The notes under the pieces were generated by a model that ran no database searches, was not told where the DNA came from, and worked only from the letters and a program-made list of their open reading frames with translations. A program made the position numbers and the translations under genes. Positions 26,638-34,957 of a stretch of 64,000 nt of DNA are shown here, one piece after another (the stretch's first letter is position 1; every line of letters starts with the position of its first letter). Origin of the DNA: Paenibacillus thalictri. Its GTDB lineage: Bacteria > Bacillota > Bacilli > Paenibacillales > NBRC-103111. The DNA is taken from the NCBI RefSeq assembly GCF_004307995.1, contig NZ_SIRE01000014.1, positions 186,001 to 250,000 of the forward strand, read 5' to 3'.

Positions 26638-27792
26638 TTGTCGGTCCAACAGTTGATCACACCAAAGAACATTGTGTATGGCAGGGGATCGTTAGATGAG
26701 CTCGGCAAAACCGCCGCTCGTTTGGGCAAACAGGCGCTAATCGTCAGCGATCCGGTGATGGAGCGGCTGGGGCTGGTCGAGCGCTGCGAGCGCCTGTTAC
26801 AAGCGGAAGCGATCCGCTGCGTGAAATATACGGGTATCGGCACAGAGCCGACCGATCTATATGTGCGGGAAGCGCTGGAAATCTGCAAGCAGGCGCAATG
26901 CGACATCATTGTTGCCGTAGGAGGCGGGAGCTGCATCGATACGGCCAAGGCGGTAGGCATTTTGGCAACAAACGACGGATCTTTACACGACTATATGCCC
27001 GGGAAGCGGCGGTTCGAGCACGGCTCGATTCCGGTTGTTGCCGTCCCGACGACGGCAGGGACGGGTTCGGAGGCGACCAAGGTGACGGTCATTACCGATA
27101 CGTCCACGGAAGTGAAGCTGATGATCGCAGACCCGCTGCTTATGCCGGCGGTAGCCCTGGTCGATCCGCTGCTTACGTTGTCGTGTCCGCCCGCGGTGAC
27201 GGCCGCCACCGGTGTCGACGCGTTATGCCATGCGATCGAAGCATATATTTCGCGAAAATCGCAGCCGGTCACCGATATGTATGCGCTCAAAGCGATTGAT
27301 CTCATATCCCGGAATTTGACCGATGCTTACGCAAATGGACAACAAGTTGAAGCAAGAGACGCTGTCGCCTTAGGTTCGCTGCTTGCGGGAATGGCTTTCT
27401 CCAACGCATCCGTAGCTTTGGTGCACGGAATGTCCCGGCCGATCGGAGCTTTGTTTCATGTACCGCACGGGTTATCCAACGCCATGCTGCTGCCGGCCGT
27501 GCTGGAATATTCCAAGCAGGAGTGTACGGAGAAGCTGATCCGGATCGGACGAGTTTTGGATGAACGTCTGGAGAGCCCGGAGGACACCGTCGGCTGGATT
27601 AAACGTTTATGCAGGCAGCTGCAGATCGTGAATATGAAACAGTGGGGCATTACGCCGGATGTTCTCGAGCTTCGGCTTGACAAGATGGCTGCGGATGCGC
27701 TGGCGAGCGGCAGTCCGGCCAATAACCCGAGGATTCCCACGCATCGGGAAATCGTGGAGCTGTACCGTACGGCCTACGATTATCATTTTTGA
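26638..27792 (+). CDS. Iron-containing alcohol dehydrogenase
   Basis: Group III alcohol dehydrogenase of 384 aa. Cofactor motif GGGSCIDTAKAVG, PTTAGTGSEAT, and metal-ligand stretches VDALCHAIEAY and LVHGMSRPIGALFHVPHG. The start is TTG 26638, nine bases after AAAAGGGG; no ATG fits. It may reduce a small aldehyde released by the aldolase, or oxidise the imported polyol. Confidence 0.9.
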   Translation: MSVQQLITPKNIVYGRGSLDELGKTAARLGKQALIVSDPVMERLGLVERCERLLQAEAIRCVKYTGIGTEPTDLYVREALEICKQAQCDIIVAVGGGSCIDTAKAVGILATNDGSLHDYMPGKRRFEHGSIPVVAVPTTAGTGSEATKVTVITDTSTEVKLMIADPLLMPAVALVDPLLTLSCPPAVTAATGVDALCHAIEAYISRKSQPVTDMYALKAIDLISRNLTDAYANGQQVEARDAVALGSLLAGMAFSNASVALVHGMSRPIGALFHVPHGLSNAMLLPAVLEYSKQECTEKLIRIGRVLDERLESPEDTVGWIKRLCRQLQIVNMKQWGITPDVLELRLDKMAADALASGSPANNPRIPTHREIVELYRTAYDYHF

Positions 27793-27809
27793 ACAAAGGA
27801 GACAGTCGG

Positions 27810-29262
27810 ATGGAAGCAAGCAAACACATCTTAAACAACTATATTGCAGGGCGCTGGGTGGAAGCTTCTTCCCGGGAGACGGAAGCCGTCGTGAATCCGG
27901 CAACAGGGGAACTGCTGTCGTATGTTCCCTTCTCAAACCGGCGGGATTTGGCGGATGCGGTGCAGGCGGCCCAGGCGGCGTTTGCCGATTGGAGAAAGGT
28001 GCCGGTGCCGCGCCGGGCGAGAATTCTGTTCAAATACCAGCAGCTGCTGGTGCAGCACTGGGATGAGCTGGCGGAAACGATCACCCTTGAGAACGGTAAA
28101 AGCTTGACCGAAGCTTGGCGAGGTGCAGCGGGGTATTGAGTGCGTGGAGTTTGCCGCCGGAGCGCCCACGCTCATGATGGGCAGGCAGCTGCCGGATATC
28201 GCTACGGGACTTGAGTCGGGCATGTACCGTTATCCGCTAGGGGTTATGGCGGGGATTACGCCGTTTAATTTTCCGATGATGGTTCCTTGCTGGATGTTCC
28301 CGCTGGCGATCGCCTGCGGCAATACGTTTGTGCTGAAGCCTTCCGAACGAACGCCGCATTTGGCCGGTCGCCTAGCCGAGCTGCTGACGGAAGCAGGGCT
28401 GCCGTCCGGCGTGTTCAACGTCGTACACGGCTCACGCGATGTCGTGAGCGGCATGCTGGAGCATCCCGGCATCCAAGGCGTCTCTTTCGTCGGCTCGCAG
28501 CCGGTCGCCGAATTCGTCTACAAGGAAGCCGCGGCTCATGGCAAAAGAGTGCAGGCGCTGGCCGGCGCCAAAAATCACGCCATCGTGCTGCCCGATGCGG
28601 ACCTTGATGTGGCTGCCGCCAATATCATCAACGCGGCGTTCGGCTCGGCCGGTGAGCGGTGCATGGCGACTTCGGTCGTCGTGGCCGTCGGCGGAATCGC
28701 CGAGGCGCTGATAGACAGGCTCATTCGGCTGGCGGATGACATTCGCATCGGTAACGGCCTCGACCAAGGCGTATTTCTTGGTCCCGTCATCCGGGAAGAA
28801 CATAAGACGCGCACGCTGGGGTATATCGAACGCGGCATCGCGGAGGGAGCCCGCATCTTAAGAGACGGCCGATCCGACCGGGTAGAGCAAGCCGGTTCGT
28901 TTGTCGGACCGACGATTTTTTCCGGCGTCACAACGGAGATGGAGCTTTGGAGGGACGAGATTTTTGCGCCGGTGCTATCGGTGATGACGGCAGAAACACT
29001 GGCGGGGGCGATGGAAATCGCCAACCGGTCGGAATTCGCTAACGGCGCCTGCTTGTACACAAATGACGCCAAGGCGGTCCGCGAATTTCGGGAAGGCATC
29101 GATGCGGGAATGCTTGGAATTAACGTAGCCGTTCCGGCGCCGATGGCGTTTTTCCCGTTTTCGGGCTACAAGAAGTCATTCTACGGCGATCTTCATGCCA
29201 ATGGGTCCGACGGAGTCGAGTTTTACACTCGCAAAAAGGTGATCACGTCCAAATTCTTTTGA
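27810..29262 (+). pseudogene. mmsA: Methylmalonate-semialdehyde dehydrogenase (IolA/MmsA type), frameshifted
   Basis: CoA-acylating aldehyde dehydrogenase, as in valine and inositol breakdown, split by a frameshift near 28113-28117. The first part (from ATG 27810 after AAAGGAGAC) reads normally to ENGKSLTEA, then runs into a stop at 28137. The second frame (shift +1) resumes exactly at the expected GEVQRGIECVEFAAG and runs to 29262. Alignment to the family pattern E-A-x-G-E implies two bases lost, or one gained, near GAAGCTTGGCGAG. All key residues survive: catalytic Cys at 28660-28662 in GERCMA and GAKNHAIV, the CoA-dependent signature. Either a recent inactivation or an assembly error; flanking genes are intact. 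Confidence 0.85.
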
Positions 29263-29277
29263 CGGAGGAGCGAGCTT

Positions 29278-30351
29278 ATGTCTACGAGTCAGTTAACCGT
29301 ACCCCAAACGATGAAAGCGGCGGTTATGCACGATATTTACGATATTCGAATCGAAGAGCGGCCGGTGCCTGAGCCGGCGGACGACGAGGTGCTCGTCAGG
29401 GTCATGGCGGTTGGGATTTGCGGCTCCGATCTGCATTACTTCGAGCACGGCCGGATCGGCCCCTACGTTGTCAAGCAGCCGATTGTTCTCGGCCATGAAT
29501 GCTCAGGCATCGTGGCGGCATGCGGCCGCGGCGTCAAAACGCTGAAGCCCGGCGACCGGGTGGCCGTGGAGCCGGGTGTGACATGCGGTACTTGCGATGC
29601 CTGCAAGACGGGCCGATACAATTTGTGCCCGGATGTGCGGTTTCTGGCGACACCTCCCTATGACGGCGCTTTTGTGCAATATATCGCGATAAGGCACGAT
29701 TTTGTGTTCCCGATACCGGATGAGCTGTCGTTTGAGGAAGCTGCGCTGAACGAGCCGTTCTCCGTCGGCATCCATGCGGCCAAAAGATCGGGCTTGCGGC
29801 CCGGATCCACGCTGGCGATTATGGGCGTCGGGCCGGTCGGGCTGACGGCTATCGTCGCTGGCAGGGCATTTGGGGCGCGGGACATTATCGTGACCGATCT
29901 GGAGCCGATCCGGCTGGAAGCGGCCCGCAAGCTGGGGGCGACCCATACGATCAATGCCCGCGAAGAGGATCCCGTCGTCCGGATCAAGGAACTGACCGGA
30001 GGGCGAGGAGCGGATGTTGCTTTCGAGACGGCCGGAAATCCGAAAGCGCTGCAGAACGCGCTTGCCTCCTTGCGGCGCGGGGGCAAGCTGTCCATTGTCG
30101 GGCTGCCGCCGCAGGATGAGATCGGCCTGAATATCCCGTTTATCGCCGATAACGAAATCGACATCTACGGCGTTTTCCGCTATGCGAATACGTATCCGCA
30201 GGGCATATCCATCCTGTCGTCGAAGCTTGCGGACTTAAACGCGATGATTACGGACCGGTTTGAGCTGAGGGACACGCAGCAGGCGATGGTTAATGCTTCA
30301 ACCAATAAGAGTGCCAGCGTCAAAACGATCATTTATCCCAACGGATTTTGA
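29278..30351 (+). CDS. Zinc-dependent alcohol dehydrogenase, sorbitol/xylitol dehydrogenase type
   Basis: Medium-chain dehydrogenase, 357 aa. Catalytic zinc ligands in GICGSDLHYFEHG and GHECSG; four-cysteine zinc site CGTCDACKTGRYNLC; NAD-binding IMGVGPVGLTAI. HYFEHGRIG is typical of polyol dehydrogenases. Start ATG 29278 after GGAGGAG, 15 bases behind the preceding gene. Likely oxidises a polyol or sugar in the same pathway. Confidence 0.9.
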   Translation: MSTSQLTVPQTMKAAVMHDIYDIRIEERPVPEPADDEVLVRVMAVGICGSDLHYFEHGRIGPYVVKQPIVLGHECSGIVAACGRGVKTLKPGDRVAVEPGVTCGTCDACKTGRYNLCPDVRFLATPPYDGAFVQYIAIRHDFVFPIPDELSFEEAALNEPFSVGIHAAKRSGLRPGSTLAIMGVGPVGLTAIVAGRAFGARDIIVTDLEPIRLEAARKLGATHTINAREEDPVVRIKELTGGRGADVAFETAGNPKALQNALASLRRGGKLSIVGLPPQDEIGLNIPFIADNEIDIYGVFRYANTYPQGISILSSKLADLNAMITDRFELRDTQQAMVNASTNKSASVKTIIYPNGF

Positions 30352-30390
30352 GCAATGGATTTTCTAATGCGGAACGGTGGTGTCTAACCT

Positions 30391-31470
30391 ATGAAAGCTT
30401 TGGTGAAGTACGGTTACGGAAACGGAGAGACGGAGCTTAGGGATGTGCCGGAGCCGCAGGCCGGCGATGACGATGTGCTGATCGAGATCCAAGCGGCCGG
30501 CATATGCGGCTCCGATCTCGGATTTCATCTTGGCGAGCACCCGGAATACTTGAACCCCCCGGTTGTGCTGGGGCATGAATTTGCAGGCGTCGTCGTGCAG
30601 ACCGGCAGGAGGGTAACCGCTTGGAAGCCGGGGGACCGCGTCGTTTCCGACAACACCGGCTATGTGTGCGGGGAGTGTTATGCGTGCGCGCGAGCCGATT
30701 TCTTAAACTGTCCGCAGCGGCTTGGACTTGGGTACGGGATGGACGGCGGATTCACGAAGTATGTGAGGATCGACGGCGATATTTTACGCAAACATCCCCG
30801 CTGCTTGTACCGCATCCCCGATCACGTCATCTACGAGGAGGCGGCGCTTCTGGATCCGGCCTGCAACGCCTATAAAGCGGTCGTTCAAGAATCGCATATT
30901 TTGCCGGGGGATGATGTGGCCGTCTATGGGGTAGGAGCGCTTGGTTTGTTTTCCATTCAAATGTCCAGGCTTGCGGGAGCGGGTAACATTATAGCGATCG
31001 CCTCCTCGCGCAACAAGGAGCGTTTCGATATCGCCCGCAAGCTGGGAGCGACCCATATCGTTTATTACGATCGGGAGGACGTGGTCGCCAGAGTTAAGGA
31101 GATTACGGGCGGGGAACTGGTCGCGCTTGCGGTAGACTGCGCCGGTCCCAATTCGGTGCTGAAGGAAGCGATGGACATCGTCCGCGCCGGAGGGGAAATC
31201 AACCGGATCGGGTTTGATGCCGAGGCGCCGGATTTTTCGCTGGATAAGCTGGTCAACAAAGGAATCGCGTTAAAAGGGCATTTTGCTTACGACATCGTAT
31301 CGTGGAGAAACTGCTTGAAGCTGCTCGCTCTGGGGAAGCTGGACACGAAAAGTGTGATCACGCATCGGATGACGCTCTCCCAGTGGCGGCAGGCTTTTGA
31401 ACTGGTCAGATCGAAGCAGGCGGCAAAAGTGATTTTAACCTATGATGACATTGCGGAGGTGCGGGCATGA
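30391..31470 (+). CDS. Zinc-dependent alcohol dehydrogenase, second copy in operon
   Basis: Medium-chain dehydrogenase, 359 aa. Catalytic zinc residues GICGSDLGFHLGEH and GHEFAG; Cys cluster CGECYACARADFLNC; NAD site VYGVGALGLFSIQ. Close in layout to the preceding protein but clearly different in substrate loops. It overlaps the SDR gene by 4 bases (ATGA), so the two are co-translated. Confidence 0.9.
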   Translation: MKALVKYGYGNGETELRDVPEPQAGDDDVLIEIQAAGICGSDLGFHLGEHPEYLNPPVVLGHEFAGVVVQTGRRVTAWKPGDRVVSDNTGYVCGECYACARADFLNCPQRLGLGYGMDGGFTKYVRIDGDILRKHPRCLYRIPDHVIYEEAALLDPACNAYKAVVQESHILPGDDVAVYGVGALGLFSIQMSRLAGAGNIIAIASSRNKERFDIARKLGATHIVYYDREDVVARVKEITGGELVALAVDCAGPNSVLKEAMDIVRAGGEINRIGFDAEAPDFSLDKLVNKGIALKGHFAYDIVSWRNCLKLLALGKLDTKSVITHRMTLSQWRQAFELVRSKQAAKVILTYDDIAEVRA

Positions 31471-32198
31471 ACGATAAAGTGGTGCTGATTAGCGGAGGCG
31501 GAAGCGGCTTCGGCAAAGCGATGGCGCTGAAATTTGCGTCGGAAGGCAGCAAGGTGCTTATTTCCGGGAGACGCCCGGAGAAGCTGGAAATGACCGCAGC
31601 GGAGACGAAAAAGGCGTGCCCCGGCGCAACCATTGAATATATTCGGGCGGATATGGGCCGGCTTGAAGAGGCGCAGGCTATGGTGGACCGCGCAGTGGAG
31701 TTGTGGGGTGGCGTGGACGTCCTAATCAATAATGCCGGCGGCGGAGTGCGCATCGCACCTTTCGATACGTATACGCAGCAGGAAATCCAGACAATTATTG
31801 AAATTAACCTGATGACGGCGATTCAGGGCTGCCAGGCGGTCATTCCGCTGATGAAACGGCAGCGCTCCGGCGTGATCATTAATGTGGCCTCAGCATGCGC
31901 GAAACACGCATGGCCTTCCTGGAGCGTCTATACCGCTGCCAAAATGGGGCTGCTCGGTCTCAGCCGCTGCTTGTACGCGGAGCTTCGCCCGCACGGCGTG
32001 CGTGTCGGCACGCTTGTCCCGGGAGCGTCCGAGACGGAATTCTCGCAAGCGGCCGGGGCGTTGTACGGGCTGGACGGGGATTCCCTGACCGCAGAGGATG
32101 TGGCGGCGTCGGCATATTTGATGGCTTCCTTGCCGCAGCGAGCGGCGATTGAAGAACTGGTCGTGTGGGGCACGAATCAGGAGGTCATTCCGCTATAG
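31467..32198 (+). CDS. Short-chain dehydrogenase/reductase
   Basis: Classical SDR, 243 aa. NAD(P) motif SGGGSGFGKA at residues 8-17, NNAGGG, and catalytic Y155-x3-K159 (VYTAAKMG). It is the last gene of the catabolic run, probably interconverting a keto and hydroxy sugar intermediate. Confidence 0.9.
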   Translation: MNDKVVLISGGGSGFGKAMALKFASEGSKVLISGRRPEKLEMTAAETKKACPGATIEYIRADMGRLEEAQAMVDRAVELWGGVDVLINNAGGGVRIAPFDTYTQQEIQTIIEINLMTAIQGCQAVIPLMKRQRSGVIINVASACAKHAWPSWSVYTAAKMGLLGLSRCLYAELRPHGVRVGTLVPGASETEFSQAAGALYGLDGDSLTAEDVAASAYLMASLPQRAAIEELVVWGTNQEVIPL

Positions 32199-32397
32199 CG
32201 GAGCCTCGCCTGCGTGTCTGCGGTTCGATTCGCCTTATTCGCGTCTCATAATTCGTATCCGCATCCAGCCATATATGCTCTTATCTCTGCGCCGTCGATC
32301 CGGTCCGGATTGCTGCCGCGCTTAGCCGCCACTGCTGCCGAGCAGCAGGCGGCTGGCTTCGCCCATCGGCAGCGGGCGGACTGGAAAGCGGTGCGAT

Positions 32398-32453
32398 GAG
32401 TGAGTAAAACCGGAGCGAATCGTTCTTCACTCGACCTGCTCAGGCTTTTTTTT
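32398..32453 (+). terminator. Possible terminator ending the catabolic operon
   Basis: GAGTGA (32398-32403) and TCACTC (32427-32432) can pair over a long loop, and a run of eight T follows at 32446-32453. The hairpin is weak and not adjacent to the T run. Confidence 0.35.
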
Positions 32454-32468
32454 CATTTCGACACAGTT

Positions 32469-33254
32469 TCACGAAGTAACAACCACGTTAATTTTTTCTT
32501 TGTGCAGCTTTTCCAGCAGTGCCGGATCGGCGATCCGGTCTGTAATCAGCGTATCGATCTGCTTGGTTGAAGCGTATGCGGCAATGGAACTGCCGCCAAT
32601 TTTGCTGCTGTCTATAAGTGCGACGACATTCCTCGAAAACTTTGCCATTAGTTTTTTTAATTCAACCTCGTATACGTTAAAATCCGATAACCCATCCTCA
32701 AAACTGAAGCCGGTTGCCGAAGCAAACATGGTGTCGATATCAAACTGGCATAAAATCGAGCTGCCAAGTTTTCCTTCAAGCACCGGCGAGCCGCTTCTGA
32801 CAACCCCTCCGATCAAGATGACCGTGATCAGCTGATTATTGCTTAATTCCATGGCAGAGTTAATCCCGTTTGTAATCACGGTGAGCCGCATTTCCTTCTG
32901 CGCTAACACCTTGGCAAGTTCAAGAGCGGTAGAGCTGGCGTCCAAAATGATACATTGCCCGGGCGTAACCAAATTGGCGGCTGCAATAGCGATCGATAAT
33001 TTCTTGTCGAGGTTGTTCAACTGGCGGTTGGAAAACGAATATTCCGAGCGTCCGCTCGCTTTCATCATAGCTCCGCCATGCGTGCGTTCAAGAAGCCCTT
33101 CGGATTCAAGGAAATCAAGATCGGAGCGCAGCGTCGCAGGAGTTACTTTGAGTAGTCTGCATAGTTCCTGAACCGTCGCACGCTTGTGCTCATTTAAATA
33201 CTCGGAAATTTTGGTTCTTCTCTCGGATGCAAAAAGTTTGGACAAGGGGTTCAC
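32469..33254 (-). CDS. DeoR-family transcriptional regulator
   Basis: Repressor of 261 aa with N-terminal DeoR helix-turn-helix (ATVQELCRLLKVTPATLRSDLDF, ERTHGGAM) and a C-terminal sugar-phosphate-sensing domain (CIILDASSTALELAK, VITNGINSAMELS). The start is given as GTG 33254; TTG 33245, six bases after AAGGTG, is an equally good alternative. It is divergent from the glycerol-1-phosphate dehydrogenase gene and probably controls it through the AT-rich repeats in between. Confidence 0.9.
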   Translation of the reverse strand: MNPLSKLFASERRTKISEYLNEHKRATVQELCRLLKVTPATLRSDLDFLESEGLLERTHGGAMMKASGRSEYSFSNRQLNNLDKKLSIAIAAANLVTPGQCIILDASSTALELAKVLAQKEMRLTVITNGINSAMELSNNQLITVILIGGVVRSGSPVLEGKLGSSILCQFDIDTMFASATGFSFEDGLSDFNVYEVELKKLMAKFSRNVVALIDSSKIGGSSIAAYASTKQIDTLITDRIADPALLEKLHKEKINVVVTS

Positions 33255-33332
33255 CTTCGTAACTTAAGAAAATAACGTATCGCATTGATCATAACAATTC
33301 AGATAGGGCAGAGTCAACGAAATAGCAAAAAA

Positions 33333-33466
33333 AGATAATAAAAGAAATTAAATAATTATATAAATAGATAATAAAAGATAAAAAATCGTGGAAAATCTTG
33401 TTGACAATACAATAATTGTAATATAAATTTCAAAATATGAAATAAAAAGATAAAAAAAGATAAAAT
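33333..33466. promoter_or_regulatory. AT-rich phased repeats between DeoR regulator and egsA
   Basis: AGATAATAAAAGA occurs at 33333-33345 and again exactly 33 bp later at 33366-33378 (about three helical turns). AAAAGATAAA occurs twice in tandem at 33446-33455 and 33456-33465 (one turn). These flank the promoter on both sides and are likely DeoR binding boxes. Confidence 0.5.
33401..33429 (+). promoter_or_regulatory. Promoter of the glycerol-1-phosphate dehydrogenase gene
   Basis: Perfect TTGACA at 33401-33406, 17-base spacer, TAAATT at 33424-33429. The spacer contains the 13-bp palindrome TACAATAATTGTA (33408-33420), so a regulator could bind between the two boxes. Confidence 0.6.
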
Positions 33467-33513
33467 CTATTGTTGTTCATTGTGCTTAGAAAAAAGGAGT
33501 GTGAAGAAAACGC

Positions 33514-34860
33514 ATGGAAGCCTTAAGCAAAGAAGATCATTTCATTCATCAATGTGTTTGCGGAAGGGATCATGTTATCCCTATCAGACTGATCGAAATT
33601 GACGAAAATATGCTGAATGCGCTGTCTCGATATTTGAAATCGGAGCAAATGAGCCGGATTTTGATTATTGCCGATGAGAACGCTAACAAAGCGCTGGGGC
33701 AAGAAGTGTTCGAACAATTGGAGCGGGTGGGATTATCGCCTCATGCTTATGTATTTCCTGGAAGTGTCCGGCTTTTACCGGATGAGCAGGCGATTGATAA
33801 GGTAAAGGAGCTGATTAGGACTTATAATGTGGAAGTGGTGCTGGCCGTAGGCGGAGGAGTTATCAACGATATTGTCCGTTATACAACGTTTTTGGAACGT
33901 ATCCGATATATTTCCATCCCCACTGCGCCCTCCGGTGATGCATTTACTTCAAATGTTGCGCCGCTGCTGTTGAATGGCTTAAAAATAACAAAACAAGCTC
34001 AAACGCCGGAGGCGATATTTACGAAGCCAAGTGTATTATGTGCAGCGCCATGGGTACTGATTCAATCCGGATTCGGAGATCTGATTGCCAAAATCACCGC
34101 CCTATCCGACTGGAAGTTAAGTTGTTTTTTGTACGGTGAATACTTTTGTAATAAGGCTTACCAGCTTGTTCGCGATTCGTTGATTGAAGTGATTCAACAT
34201 GTTGAAGAATTGTTAAAGAGAGAAGCTCACGCCGTCAAAATGCTGTTTGCCGGGCTTGTCCAATCCGGAGTTGCCATCGCTATGGCGGATAGTCCCAGGC
34301 CCGCAAGCGGCAGCGAGCACCATTGTTCGCATCTATGGGATTTCTTTGCAAGCCGGCATTTGCGTGAGTATGCGCCGCATGGCATTCAGGTCGGCTATGC
34401 CGCACATTGGATGATGGAATTTTACAGCAATCTGGATTCGTTAAAAGGAGTGATAGAACCGCAAAATTATGGGATCACAAAGGATTGGCAGCGGGAAATG
34501 CAGCTGTTTTATGGAACCTCAGCCAATGAGATTATTGATGCTCAGATGCAGAAACAAGAGTGGATGGAAGCTCGCCGGGGCTGCTGGAAGACAAACCATC
34601 CCACACTTGAACAACTGCTGCAACTGCTCAAGCCTGAAATGGAGTTGTTCGCTCAAGTAAAACAAGCGCTTACCACTATGGGGATTCCGTGGGAAATAGG
34701 TTATATCGGAGTAGATGAGGCGATGCTTCGCGATACTTTTGTGCATGCCAAGGAATTACGGTCCCGTTATACGATACTGGACTTTTTGCAAGGACAAGGC
34801 GAGCTGCAGCGCTTTATTGACGATGTGCTGCAGAAGGCGCGAGAAGCGCCGCATATATAG
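33514..34860 (+). CDS. egsA: sn-glycerol-1-phosphate dehydrogenase (EgsA/AraM family)
   Basis: NAD(P)-dependent reduction of dihydroxyacetone phosphate to sn-glycerol 1-phosphate, 448 aa. Cofactor motif VGGGVINDIVRY, family signature PTAPSGDAFTSNVAP, and metal-ligand candidates D189 (GFGDLIAK), His269/270/273 (GSEHHCSHLWDF) and H289. Start ATG 33514 after AAAAAAGGAG. In B. subtilis the AraM enzyme makes the precursor of heptaprenylglyceryl phosphate. Here it stands alone behind a DeoR regulator, suggesting induction by a sugar phosphate, so a catabolic or DHAP-overflow role is possible. Confidence 0.9.
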   Translation: MEALSKEDHFIHQCVCGRDHVIPIRLIEIDENMLNALSRYLKSEQMSRILIIADENANKALGQEVFEQLERVGLSPHAYVFPGSVRLLPDEQAIDKVKELIRTYNVEVVLAVGGGVINDIVRYTTFLERIRYISIPTAPSGDAFTSNVAPLLLNGLKITKQAQTPEAIFTKPSVLCAAPWVLIQSGFGDLIAKITALSDWKLSCFLYGEYFCNKAYQLVRDSLIEVIQHVEELLKREAHAVKMLFAGLVQSGVAIAMADSPRPASGSEHHCSHLWDFFASRHLREYAPHGIQVGYAAHWMMEFYSNLDSLKGVIEPQNYGITKDWQREMQLFYGTSANEIIDAQMQKQEWMEARRGCWKTNHPTLEQLLQLLKPEMELFAQVKQALTTMGIPWEIGYIGVDEAMLRDTFVHAKELRSRYTILDFLQGQGELQRFIDDVLQKAREAPHI

Positions 34861-34871
34861 CTGGCTGCAAC

Positions 34872-34901
34872 AAAAGACCGTCGGAGAATTTTCCGGCGGT
34901 C
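34872..34901 (-). terminator. Bidirectional terminator between convergent genes
   Basis: GACCGTCGG (34876-34884) pairs with CCGGCGGTC (34893-34901) with one wobble and an eight-base loop. On the minus strand it is followed by TTTTG; on the plus strand only by a weak T tract. Confidence 0.6.
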
Positions 34902-34957
34902 CTTGAGTTTAAGCGTAAAGTATTTGCGCCGAAAGGGCTTCGGCTCGGATGTTTTTC

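Noticed and set aside
32214..32399. Short open frame after the SDR gene
   Set aside because: No ribosome site and no recognisable motif; probably non-coding.
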